Assembly: GCA_035772785.1 (NCBI GenBank)
Contig: JAOCPU010000012.1
Span: forward strand, 310,001-374,000
DNA from: Phlebiopsis flavidoalba
Lineage: Eukaryota; Basidiomycota; Agaricomycetes; Polyporales; Phanerochaetaceae
Reading direction: 5' to 3'
DNA length: 64,000 nt
Below, one piece after another: positions 55,282-64,000 of this stretch. Each line of letters begins with the position of its first letter. Position 1 is the first letter of the stretch. Under the pieces are notes generated by a model. It had not been told where the DNA came from and did no database searches. It was given only the letters and a program-made list of their open reading frames with translations. The position numbers and the translations under genes are program-made.

Positions 55282-55379
55282 AGTACTGAGTGGTAACAGC
55301 TGTCCGCGCTCTGCCTTTGGGGAGACTGCTTGACAGCGCAGCTGTCCGCGCTCTGCCTTTGGGAGAATACTGAGTGGTG
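55282..55379. repeat. Nested local direct repeat
   Basis: A 25-bp unit beginning CAGCTGTCCGCGCTCTGCC occurs at 55297-55321 and again exactly at 55339-55363, 42 bp apart. The pair is bracketed by two copies of TACTGAGTGGT (55282-55292 and 55369-55379). Such nesting suggests a local duplication or a small insertion footprint. Confidence 0.7.
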
Positions 55380-56359
55380 GTAGTTACAGGCTCCGGTTCT
55401 GGCTATGAATACGTGGCGTCACGGGCAACCGTGAGCCGATTTGATGTCACGGTAACGGAGGCGTCACGCCGCCCCTGACCGTCTCCTTCTAGTCACATAA
55501 GAGCCTGAAGCTAGTTTCCTCCTGAGAATGACATGCGGCGCAGTGAGGGGTACTTTCTATACGACTTGACCGCCATGGGGCTTCGTTATTAGTTTAGTAC
55601 GCTTTGTGGCCTCAATTTTTTTGTCCCGATTTTCGTTCCTACTGGTATGGCTCGCGCTATTAATTTGTATGTGTTTTGGCCTTCCGCGCTTTCGCGCTTG
55701 TGTTGCCTCCTGGTTGCCTCTCGCACTCATGTATACGCAACTCTCTCGCATAATTAACGCTCTGTAGCACGACGCCCACCCGTTATTCAGAATCTCTGCA
55801 GACCCGCCTCGTTTGACATCCTCCACCTCTTCCTTGCCATCATCCACCCTCGATCCCGCAACTTTATCAGATCAGGTCGGCCTATCGAGCCATGATTGGC
55901 CGGATTTTTTATTTAAAGCTGTCCTGATTTATCGTAGAAGTGGATAGATTTCATTCCAATCTGGCGCGCCTTTTCTTTATTTACCCTCCCAGCCCCCAAT
56001 CTCTATCAGATATCAGATACAACACACAGCTTCTGGCCATTTCAGTACATGCCATTCTTGAACAGTAACGAAAACTGCGCCTTTCCCCTTACACTGAGAT
56101 GTCGTTCGAATGACTTTAATGGAGCTTAGGTATGGTCATGGATAACCACCATATCACGGGCGTCGCCTCGGCCTCGATGACGTCCCCAAAATCTATTCAT
56201 ACCATCTTCACTAACCATATAGACAACGGCCAATCTACAGCCTTATGTAACTCTCTGCCCTTATCTCCTCCACCCGCTTGCATACCCCCACCGTCTCCTC
56301 TTTCCCCCCTCTCTAGCCACAGTTCTTACTTAGCTTTGGCCCTAGACGTTTGCCCTTAG
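55380..56359. other. No gene recognised
   Basis: Just under 1 kb. Near 55425-55480 there are several GTCACGG/CCGTGAC half-sites of the same kind as in the subterminal regions of the 431-bp element, but without matching inverted termini. The remainder is AT-rich, with C/T-rich plus-strand sequence near 56260-56310. Confidence 0.35.
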
Positions 56360-58570
56360 CTATATGACTGCTTCATCCACTGCCATCGCCCACATTCGCC
56401 ATTCTCGTACGATGTATCGTATGACACGACCTACGCCGATACCCACCCCCCTTCGCGCCTCGTAGAAGCAGCGTAGGCCATGTTTCGTCAATGCAACAGG
56501 GTTTTTCGTCGAGGGAACTGCTGTTGTCGACCATAAGATACATGCATGAGTCAAAGATGATAGACAAATCACTACCATAGACGAACGGCCAGGTACATGA
56601 CCGCTCAACGCATTCGTGATACAGTGCCATTAATAACCCTACAGACAACCGAGTACCCTCAGTCGCCACCTCAATACCAATCAAAGGGACAGCCTCACCA
56701 ATTTTCCCCAGCCGAGAACCATCCGCAGCCGCCGTCAAGTCCGGCATGTACACATCTTTCGGAGCAACAAAAAAGTTGTCCGGCAGCCCCTCCCATCCTC
56801 TTGCGCCCATTCTTTCGGCACGCCACACACGACCGCGATCCACGGACTCACATCCGGCTGAACAGTGTACCAAACACCTCGTCGTTGGTATTTCTTCGAT
56901 TCTCTGCAAACCGAACGGGTCTTGCAACGTCGACCCACTTCAGTGCTCCTCTGGACGTGGAGTGGGAGGTATGATGGTAGGGAAAGAGGGAACGGTAGCT
57001 CGTGAGCGGGGAGGGAGTTGGGAACGGAGGTCGCGCTGCTGGGGCGCCGGGACTCCCATGAGAAGAAGCGACTGGCTCCGGTCGCGGTTGGGAGGACAAG
57101 AGGGAACGCGAAGGGAGTTCCCTCGTCGAGGGGTGTGAATGTTCGTGAGCGCAGTGGACAGTGCGTCGGCTTTGACTCCGGGTTCCTCAGTAGACAAGTG
57201 CTTCCCATCGCGGACGTCTTTGGCTGGGAGGGCAACACCGTTGGCTAGCTCCTTTGATGGGCTGAGAAACCGGAGGCGCCGGTGTACTGGCTTGTGATGA
57301 TGATCGACTGTGAGTACGACTGTGCGTGCGACTGTGCGTTCTGCTCTGCGTTCTACTGTGACGTTCTGCTGTGAGCAGGCTTGTGGAAAATCCTGGCCGC
57401 CAAAGGAGACGATAAGAATCTTGGTGTTTAGGGTTCTCCTGCTGGTGTGTCGGGGCACTCCCAGAGTGTCGAGTAATGACATGCGGCCATTTTGGGTGTA
57501 TATCTTCGCATTGGGAGAGCGCACCACAAGGAGCGGGGCGGAAACCACGCTTTTTAAGATAGTCTTCGGTAGATATTGAGGTGGAAATGGTATCTGTGAG
57601 AGAAGGGTGTATACTGTGATGGGGATTCAATCAAGTGCTCGCATACGGAGTGATGGAAGTGTGTCGTGTCTGGAGGTCGACCCACTCTGGTGAAGGGAGT
57701 GCGGAGAGATTCCGCAAACGAAGGTATCGGAATAGCGCCTGGCAGCCGAACGTAGGCGTCAGCAGCCCCCCCATCAAGCGCAGCGATAGCCATCTAATAA
57801 TCGCTGAACCAGCGGCTCCACGTCGTGCCTTGGGATAGGGATGTCGGGAGGAAGTGGATTATGGGGCGCAGCATCGAGCGTATGCACAGCTTGATCTTGC
57901 TCGTCAACAAAACGGAGTCGAGAGGTAGCTATACACCGAGTCGAATGTGAAGTTTGTGATCAAAACAGATGGTATGCATTGCGATATTTGCAGCGGCGCT
58001 GCGTCAAGTTAGCTCAGAAGGGCACGTCCCATGATAGCGTCACTCACCATCCTTAAAAACGCCGCGTTCGCTCAAGACGCAGTCAGCTTTTATCATCTGT
58101 AACCATTCTACTTCTTCTTTAATCTTCTGCGGCGTTTCTTTCAAGAAACTCTTGAGAACTTCTATGCTCTTCGATCGAGCGATCAACGCGATATCTGCGT
58201 TAAAAGTGTTAAATGTTCAGTACCTCGGGCTAGACAAGACCTACGCTAATGGTTGGACAATTACAGGATCTATATTTGCATTTCTGTACAACGCTACCTC
58301 ATAATGAGCCTGTGATACTTCATACACACAGCTGAACAACTCACCTCCGAGTGCAATGCTATCCGAAAATACGTTTTGTGTCGGGGCGGAGGAGACAATG
58401 TGCACAGTCGGTGAAGGGTCTAGGCGCAGTAGGTGACCAGCGAAAAATGCTGAAACAACGCGTTCGCATGGCCATATCATACGCCGTCCAGAGAGTCAAC
58501 GCTGAGTTGTCATCTAGGCGAGTGCGGGCCCGTGCGTACCATGGCCAGAGCAGTAGTACACGAAGTACAT
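56360..58570 (-). CDS. Glycosyltransferase-like protein (UDP-glycosyltransferase / L-arabinokinase-type fold)
   Basis: I recall the family from fungi as an uncharacterised protein related to the glycosyltransferase-like N-terminal half of plant L-arabinokinase. The substrate is unknown and it is probably cytosolic. The start at 58570 gives MYFVYYCSGHG, the HG-x-G-H-A-type loop. LLRLDPSPTVHIVSSAPTQ and NVFSDSIALGGELFS (about 58430-58340), NIDPVIVQPLA (about 58260), SKSIEVLKSFLKETPQKIKE in another frame (about 58170-58110), ADCVLS, YVRLPGAIPIPSFAESLRTP (about 57760-57700) and HLIESPSQYTPF follow. VVRSPNAKIYTQNGRMSLLD, TLGVPRHTS and ILIVSFGG (about 57540-57405) complete the first half. A disordered Ser/Thr/Arg/Pro linker is next, with a coding tandem repeat. 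The second lobe has SPWIAVVCGVPKEWAQEDG (about 56865), LPDNFFVAPKDVYMPDLTAA (about 56770), a KIG..GTVSEC-like donor loop, CVERSCTWPFVY (about 56600), an intron, and GLRCFYEARRGVGIGVGR with the stop at 56360. Confidence 0.78.
57305..57376. repeat. 12-bp coding tandem repeat
   Basis: About six degenerate 12-bp units of the type CGACTGTGCGTG run through the linker of the glycosyltransferase-like gene. On the coding strand they encode repeats of S-R-T-H/Q, giving RTQSRTHSRTHSRTHSRSS. The linker is expected to be disordered and variable in length between strains. Confidence 0.75.
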
Positions 58571-59451
58571 ATCGATCAGGGGAAGTAACCACTTGGATAA
58601 GGTTCTAAGGGGTTACGCCCTTTTTATAAAATCTCGTCTAAGGGGCCGACGCCGACGCTGCGTGGATGCAGCAGGTTCTAGGGGCTGGAGGATCTTCGAC
58701 TGAGCGACGTTGGACTTATCGGACCGATGCAGAGAGCAGTAAGCGACGTTGACAAGCCCAAGTGATCGGCCAGGACTCCAAGTATGAGAGACGTCGAGAA
58801 CGTGGTGGTTAAAACAAGAGAAGCAAGACATGGTCGCTGCTCTTAGATGAGTGTCGGGGCCGTTCCCGACATTGCGCGTTCCAGTTGTGACGTCGTGATG
58901 GGCGCGGGGGCGACCAATTCGAAAACCGATGGAGGAACAAAATATTGCTGCTGATTTGCGCACCACTACCACCAGTACACTCATGGGAATAAGTACCTCG
59001 TGAAAGAACGGTATCATACGGAATCTCTAGTCGCAAGCTGCCGCAAGTTGCTGCAAGTTGTCGACAAGATGTTGTAGTAATCGTGATGACACGAACGATC
59101 AATCCCACCAACCGTCGCCACGTGGCTACAGCCTCTCGACCTGCAGCAGCCTGCAGCAGCTCGCAGCAGAACAAATGCATATGTCTAAGGTCTTCTTCGC
59201 ATTTGGTATCTTCCTAGTAGTAAGAGACACACCCCCCACATGCTCACACAAATTCATCATCACACGAGCACCCTGCCAAGCTAACATGATCACACGAACC
59301 AACACGTACCATGAACGGCGCTCCTGCTGCGACCTCGACGTTGTGAACGTCACACCGCGCGCGCGGACGCAAAAGGGCCGCAGCGCCCTTGGAGGCAGAC
59401 ACTGCGTATCTAAACTGTCGTCACTCGTCCTTGAGAAGCTCCCCTGCCATC
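58571..59451. promoter_or_regulatory. Divergent intergenic region, glycosyltransferase-like gene / hydrolase C
   Basis: An 881-bp gap separates opposite start codons. ORFs (58613-59017 minus, 59058-59654 plus) overlap it but show no family signal. Short reiterated CTGCAGCAG/CTGCAAGTTG units occur at 59035-59170. No clear TATA box is seen. Confidence 0.4.
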
Positions 59452-62083
59452 ATGGACGGCACCCAAGGAGGTCGTTTTCACCGCGACGAGGTCGTGGACA
59501 CTGCACCCCGGCGCACGAGCAAGTCACGAAGGGCGGTCCTCTGTGCGTTCGTGCTTGCGGGGTGCTTCTTCTTCGGGTACAACGCGTTCCAATCGCGGTC
59601 GGGAGTTGCCCAACACACCAACAGAAAGACGTGCTTTGGAAAGAGCAATCCTGAGGTATGTTTTGGGATGCGGTACCGTGCTCATTGGTACGCGGCTACA
59701 TTGGTCAGCTAACGCTTATTACACTGGCAGGTTCCCCATATTCCGCTCAATGAAACTCTTCAATGGGTTACCGTGCTACACGAACAAGCAATGTACTAGG
59801 CTTATGGTGAGCTAGACCTCGTACACAAAGTTTTGTTGAGCTAAGCCAATCCCTAGGTACACCACTCGACTACGCCCGTCCCTAACGGACCTCAAGCAGG
59901 CGTATCGCTCTTCTCAGAGTTCCTTCGAAAGTGGTGCTAAGGACAAGAGTTATAGAGGACCAATCTTGTTCAATTCCAGGTTGGGTTTGCCACCATACAC
60001 ATCAGATTCAAGTCATTCTCACAACTCCGCTTTTTAAAGGTGGACCCGGAGGTTCTGGTGTTGACTTTATTGCTGGTCTTGGAGAGACCTTGCAGAAGTC
60101 TCATCGGAGATGAATACGACATTGTCGGCTTCGACCCGCGGTAAGCATTGTATCCAACTCCCGGCTTGACACGGTCTAAATCCGCTCAAAGTGGTATCTC
60201 ACGCACCACTCCTCAAGTCGTAGCATTCCCAGACAACGCCCGAAGGCGTTGCTTGGCGCATAGATAAGCTTTCAGACGCTCTTCCCAACAGCTCGGTCGA
60301 TGCTGTTTTCGAGCGGCTTCATGCGCGCATGCAAAGATTTTATGGAGATATCGTGTACAACAAGACCTTACATGCTACACCATACATTGGCACGGCGTCA
60401 GTCGCTCGGGATATGCTGAGTATCACGAAAGCGCATGGATTTGACAAGCTACAATATTGGGGTTTCTCCGTGAGTATATGATCCGCGTAGTGCAGGACTT
60501 CCCTGCTCAACATTCACAGTTACGAACGATACTGGGAGCCACGATAGCGAGATTTCCTCTTCCACATAACAAGGAGGCTGATGTATAAACTCTCAGTTAA
60601 CGCAGCCATGTTTCCTGTTGGTCGCACATTATCATAACTGTTCGAGTCGGCCATAACTGACACAAGGATTAACACAGGATAACGTCGGGGCGACTTATTT
60701 TGGATGGCATGTTCGTCTCATTCGAGAACAAAATGTGACGACTGATCCACTACGGAACTAGGCGTCGTGGGATACAAACGACTATTGCTCTGGTTTGTAC
60801 CTCCCTCATTGAATCACATGGTCCTTCAACTCCACAACCAATTTCCTAGGTAACTGGTCCAATAATCTTGTCGACACAGACACAGGATTTCCAATGATCA
60901 ATACACAGTTCTGTGTTGATGCAGGACCAGACGTATGTCCTTTACATGAGAAAAAACATATCCAGCAGGTTTCAGAACGCATCAACAATATCTCACACAA
61001 ATTGAAACGCCGTCCTCTAGCCGTCAGGACGAACTCTACCCAGCCCGGAGATTACGGCTTAGTCGACCTACAGCACATCGCTCGGCTGGCCATGTTCTCA
61101 ATGCTTCTACAGCCCAATACGCCCAACCACGGAGAGACCCGCTTCCCCGCACAAGATCTTCCGCGCTTTGTACGAAGCAGAACGGGGCCAAAATGGCGAG
61201 ACGCTCAGCAAGTACGGAACACCTCCCCAGTCGTGAACACAGTTGAAATGCGAATGTCCGGGCAAAACCGGCTCCCCTCGATCGTCGCTACGCCGGACGC
61301 CTACGATTGCCATTGCGTGTGCCGATGATGCGACGGGGTTGAACGACACCGTGGAGGACCTCGAGGTGCACTATGCCAACCTCCTCCGTCAATCTGAGTT
61401 TGTGTGACGCCCCTGGGCACTCAGGGAGGAAAAAATGCAAGCGAGTGTGAGCGCTAGCCTTTTCCGGTTCCCCAGGAAAGTGGTTCGTGGCTCATCATGG
61501 TTAAAAGCGGCTGGACAGTACAACCCGCCAGAACGATTTTGCGGGTAGACGTTGTATTTGTTCGACTGAGACATTTTTGAACTTTCAAAATAGTTCGCGT
61601 GGCGTCTCACATGGACTCTCAGGGACCATTCATTTTGGCAACACCTCGTACCCCATCCTGTTCATCTGGTAACACGGCGGATCCTGTCACACACCGTTAG
61701 CCCAGTATTGTGTGAATGCACTCGCTTGTCGATGCGGGATACTGTAAATCTAACCATGTCGTCAGCTGCGCACATCGTGTCCAATAGGGCGTTTAGTGAG
61801 CTGCGGTAGGGCTACATCAAGGACTCCGCTGGTGTATGTACACACACACCCGTCGCATTACCATCGTAGCTGGCTCATCAACTATTTTCAACAGCTGCAT
61901 TGCAGTCTTGCAGATAAACTCTCTCTTCACTTTCTTCCTATTGCACGGCAAAAGGCAGTTCAAAGAAAATATTTCCGAGGGAAGGCAAGCTTCCAGAAAG
62001 GGGCACTTAATGTGGTATTCGAAGATGCTATTTTCTCCGCCGACCCCAATAGCGCAAATCCCACAGACTCTCAAGACCCATGA
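59452..62083 (+). CDS. Alpha/beta hydrolase, TAP-like (S33 peptidase type), copy C
   Basis: This is the best-preserved N-terminus of the three paralogues. The start at 59452 gives MDGTQGGRFHRDEVVDTAPR, a basic KSRR and a single signal-anchor helix AVLCAFVLAGCFFFGYNAF, so a type II membrane or secreted protein is expected. After an intron come IPLNETLQWVT (about 59735), CYTNKQCTRLM, an intron, LDYARP (about 59865), YRGPILFNS then GGPGGSGVDFIAGLGETLQK (oxyanion motif, split by an intron near 59970-60040), DEYDIVGFDPR (about 60112-60143), SVARDMLSITKAHGFDKLQ (about 60400-60450), YWGFS at the usual intron, then an L-G-A-T block (about 60465-60545) and DNVG (about 60680). DTDTGFPMINTQFCVDAGPD (about 60875-60935), QVSERINNISHKLKRRPLAV (about 60965-61025), GNTADPV (catalytic Asp, about 61655) and an intron, then HCSLADKLSLHFLPIARQ (catalytic His region, about 61895-61960), bring it to SANPTDSQDP and the stop at 62081-62083. 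Confidence 0.82.
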
Positions 62084-63226
62084 TCAGGACCTTATGCGCT
62101 CGTGGAATGAGCTGAGTGGACTCATATTGCAGTGCCTCGTCACCATGGCAGGTTGGTCGTAGTAATCGTGGCCGTACCCTCCCGACGCTACTCCCTGACT
62201 GATCTACCCTGGTATCAAGATTTCATACATATCCATGAATTCGATGTATTCTCATACAGTTCTCCTTCCTCGTTTCTCAAGTCGGTCGCCACAAAGGCTC
62301 CGGAATACTGTGTTATACTATATTAAGATCCAATTGAACTGAGTGTAGAGCTCTGATTATTTGGCGATTCCCCTTGGGGATCGTTGCTTTTTAACTACCA
62401 GATGTTGGTGCGAGCAGCTCAGTCGAAATAAGTTGTAATACTTATCCTGCTTTTTACCCACGATTCAGACGCCTCTCTCCTCAGCGTCTATTCTACTTAC
62501 TCCTGACCTCCAGTTCGCTGGGCCGCCTCTTTTTCAGTGTGGTATAATTCCGACTTTCCCTATGTTTCTATTCTTCGCTTGATCACTCACGCCCGTCTCT
62601 TATCTTCCTCCCGGTCAGCATGTCATGCACGTTAGTGCAGGACTTTTTTTTACGGGGGGAGGGCGGGGCCCCTCGCTACCCGTGTAAACTAGCACTGTCC
62701 TCGTCTGCGACCGTACCTCGGCCTATGTGTCGTCCTCCAACGGGTCCGCTCCCGTCTACCGGCCCAGCCCCCTTGGCCCACCACCAAGCAGCGCAGTCCC
62801 GACATGTCCCTTACTAGTCGAGTCGTCGGTGGACCAGATATTCTGGTGTAACCACGACCATCGACCTGTGTCCTGAGGCATCAAATAGCAGACAAAAGCG
62901 CGAAAAAAGTTGCCTGATTCGACTCTTTTGTGTTTTAGAAGATAGCTCTGTACAATACCAATGCTAGTATTAGAGTCTGACACCTCGCCATAAAAACACA
63001 AGATCACAGTGTCGCGTTTGAGGCCAGCCGGAACAAGTCATAAATATTGGCGCACGTCCGGGGGCGGGCTTTTGGCTCTCGGGTGTGGCGTCAAGCGCAT
63101 GCTCGTTTCGATCGCCATCACACCGGCGCGACCACACTCGAGCCTATAAGCAGCACGCGGCCCCTGCCCGTTGAAAACTCGTCGTTGTCCAGCTGTCAGC
63201 ATTTCATTTCTCCAACCTTATCAACA
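62084..63226. other. No gene recognised; promoter of last gene
   Basis: About 1.1 kb. ORFs on both strands lack family signal. A TATAAG sequence at about 63144-63149 lies about 80 bp upstream of the ATG at 63227 and may be the core promoter of the gene there. A T run and a G-rich patch occur near 62645-62670. Confidence 0.45.
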
Positions 63227-63903
63227 ATGGCGTGCCAATGCGACACGGTTTGTAAACGCCTCTTGATGAGCGTGTCGTCTTTTGTTTCCTTTTACTCATG
63301 CGTTGCTGACCACAGACCAACAGGGACGCAGTGTTGTCCCAACTTGCCCCCGCGAGCCAGTCTACCCCAAAATATTTCCACTCCTCAATATCCAGGACCT
63401 CCCAAAAGCCTACTCACTGTGAGCACTATAGCAATTCCCCTCATTACTACATTGAAAACTCTTTCCTCATGCCCACACAGGCCCTTGCCCCCATGCTTGC
63501 AAACGCTGCGCTGCAAGAAGGAGTTCCATGAAGAAGGTGTACACCGCTAATGAGCGCGACGCTTCGGCGTGCCGACTCTACCGCCACCCTGGCGCGCAGG
63601 CCGGAGAAGTTTGTCTGGGACCGATACAACAAGTACAGCAAGCCGGCTGTTGAGAGGGACATGCCGCGCAAGTTCTATGAGCTCACCACACGGCGCGTGC
63701 TCCCTTGCGCGACAGTTTGTCTCGCCGTCAGCCGCCATCGGGGGTGGGGACTCATTTTTGCGCATTTTCCTGGTATTTCCTGCGCCTTCCAGCCTTGCAG
63801 CACGCATACTAATGACGGGGAGGTTCAGAATCAAATTGCCCTACTCCTTGTTATCCATTGATCGGCACTCGGCATGAGCTTTGTCCGCGTTGGCGACAAG
63901 TAG
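63227..63903 (+). CDS. Conserved basidiomycete hypothetical protein
   Basis: The function is unknown. I recognise the protein as a short Agaricomycete family. The ATG at 63227 gives MACQCDT and an immediate intron (about 63248-63315). Exon 2 starts TNRDAVLSQLAPASQST. After a second intron come ALAPMLANAALQ (about 63481-63516) and, one frame over, EFHEEGVHR. NERDASACRLYRHPGAQA (about 63551-63604), EKFVWDRYNKYSKPAVERDM (about 63605-63664), PRKFYELTTRR (about 63665-63697), a hydrophobic stretch obscured by frame shifts, then GEVQNQIALL (about 63819-63848), PLIGTRH and MSFVRVGDK follow, with a stop at 63901-63903. The aromatic/basic KFVWDRYNKY block is the most conserved part. The middle hydrophobic stretch may be one or two membrane helices, but the frames are too broken to be sure. 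It is complete within the window. Confidence 0.65.
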
Positions 63904-64000
63904 GATCAGCGAAAGATTTTCCCCTGTAAATAAAAGTAATAACATCTTATAACACAAACAATTATACGCGAGAGAATCTCGCAGTGCCTAGTGGGTGTGC

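Noticed and set aside
58613..59017. 134-codon minus-strand ORF upstream of the glycosyltransferase-like gene
   Set aside because: No family blocks, and it lies in the divergent promoter interval and overlaps other frames equally well.
1..64000. Prokaryotic features such as CRISPR arrays, operons or insertion sequences
   Set aside because: No regularly spaced repeats were seen, and the spliced genes with eukaryotic families make a bacterial origin untenable.
1..64000. tRNA or rRNA genes
   Set aside because: The only strong GGTTCGAA-like box I noticed (near 50385) lies within the hydrolase B coding sequence for the G-F-D-P block. No cloverleaf was evident by eye, though a tRNA scan would be decisive.

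Overview
This window is eukaryotic and looks like a filamentous basidiomycete, most likely a wood-associated agaricomycete. The evidence is many short GT..AG introns (about 50-60 bp), dense genes on both strands, GC-rich exons, a pectinesterase, and several gene families I recognise only from Agaricomycetes. The species is not identifiable by eye, and family assignments rest on remembered protein families rather than a search.

Reading frames need care. Nearly every gene, including housekeeping genes such as eIF6, NPR3, GTR2 and NDUFAF7, jumps frame inside otherwise well-preserved exons. The jumps are mostly extra bases, often in homopolymers. This fits an unpolished long-read assembly better than mass gene death. 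Gene spans below therefore join segments in different frames, exon boundaries are approximate, and an open frame may still contain wrongly read residues.

Layout. 0.4-6.6 kb: a conserved coiled-coil hypothetical, an ankyrin-like fragment and an MFS sugar transporter, all minus. 7.4-10.8 kb: a macro-domain ADP-ribose hydrolase diverging from a lipidated YANK/STK32-type kinase. 11.5-15.5 kb: an unrecognised minus gene and the N-terminal part of a YVC1-like cation channel whose membrane part I cannot find. 16-20.4 kb: two paralogous WD40-like proteins head to head; a third copy lies at 36.2-38.2 kb. 21-25.7 kb: a small TATA-box gene, an extended SDR (epimerase-like) and NPR3, the last two tail to tail with overlapping stop codons. 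28-31.4 kb: a disordered protein and a CE8 pectinesterase. 38.8-41.9 kb: NDUFAF7 and eIF6 diverging from one promoter. 42.6-43.1 kb: a 431-bp element with perfect 26-bp terminal inverted repeats. 43.6-46.9 kb: a large disordered protein. 47.6-49.3 kb: GTR2. 56.4-58.6 kb: a glycosyltransferase-like protein. 63.2-63.9 kb: a conserved hypothetical.

Three paralogous alpha/beta hydrolases (TAP-like, S33-type) sit on the plus strand at 33.2, 49.8 and 59.5 kb.

Functional links: NPR3 (GATOR1/SEACIT) and GTR2 (Rag GTPase) both act upstream of TORC1. The pectinesterase, sugar transporter and membrane-anchored hydrolases fit plant-biomass use. The best candidates for something undescribed are the WD40-like family with its head-to-head pair and the dispersed hydrolase triplet.
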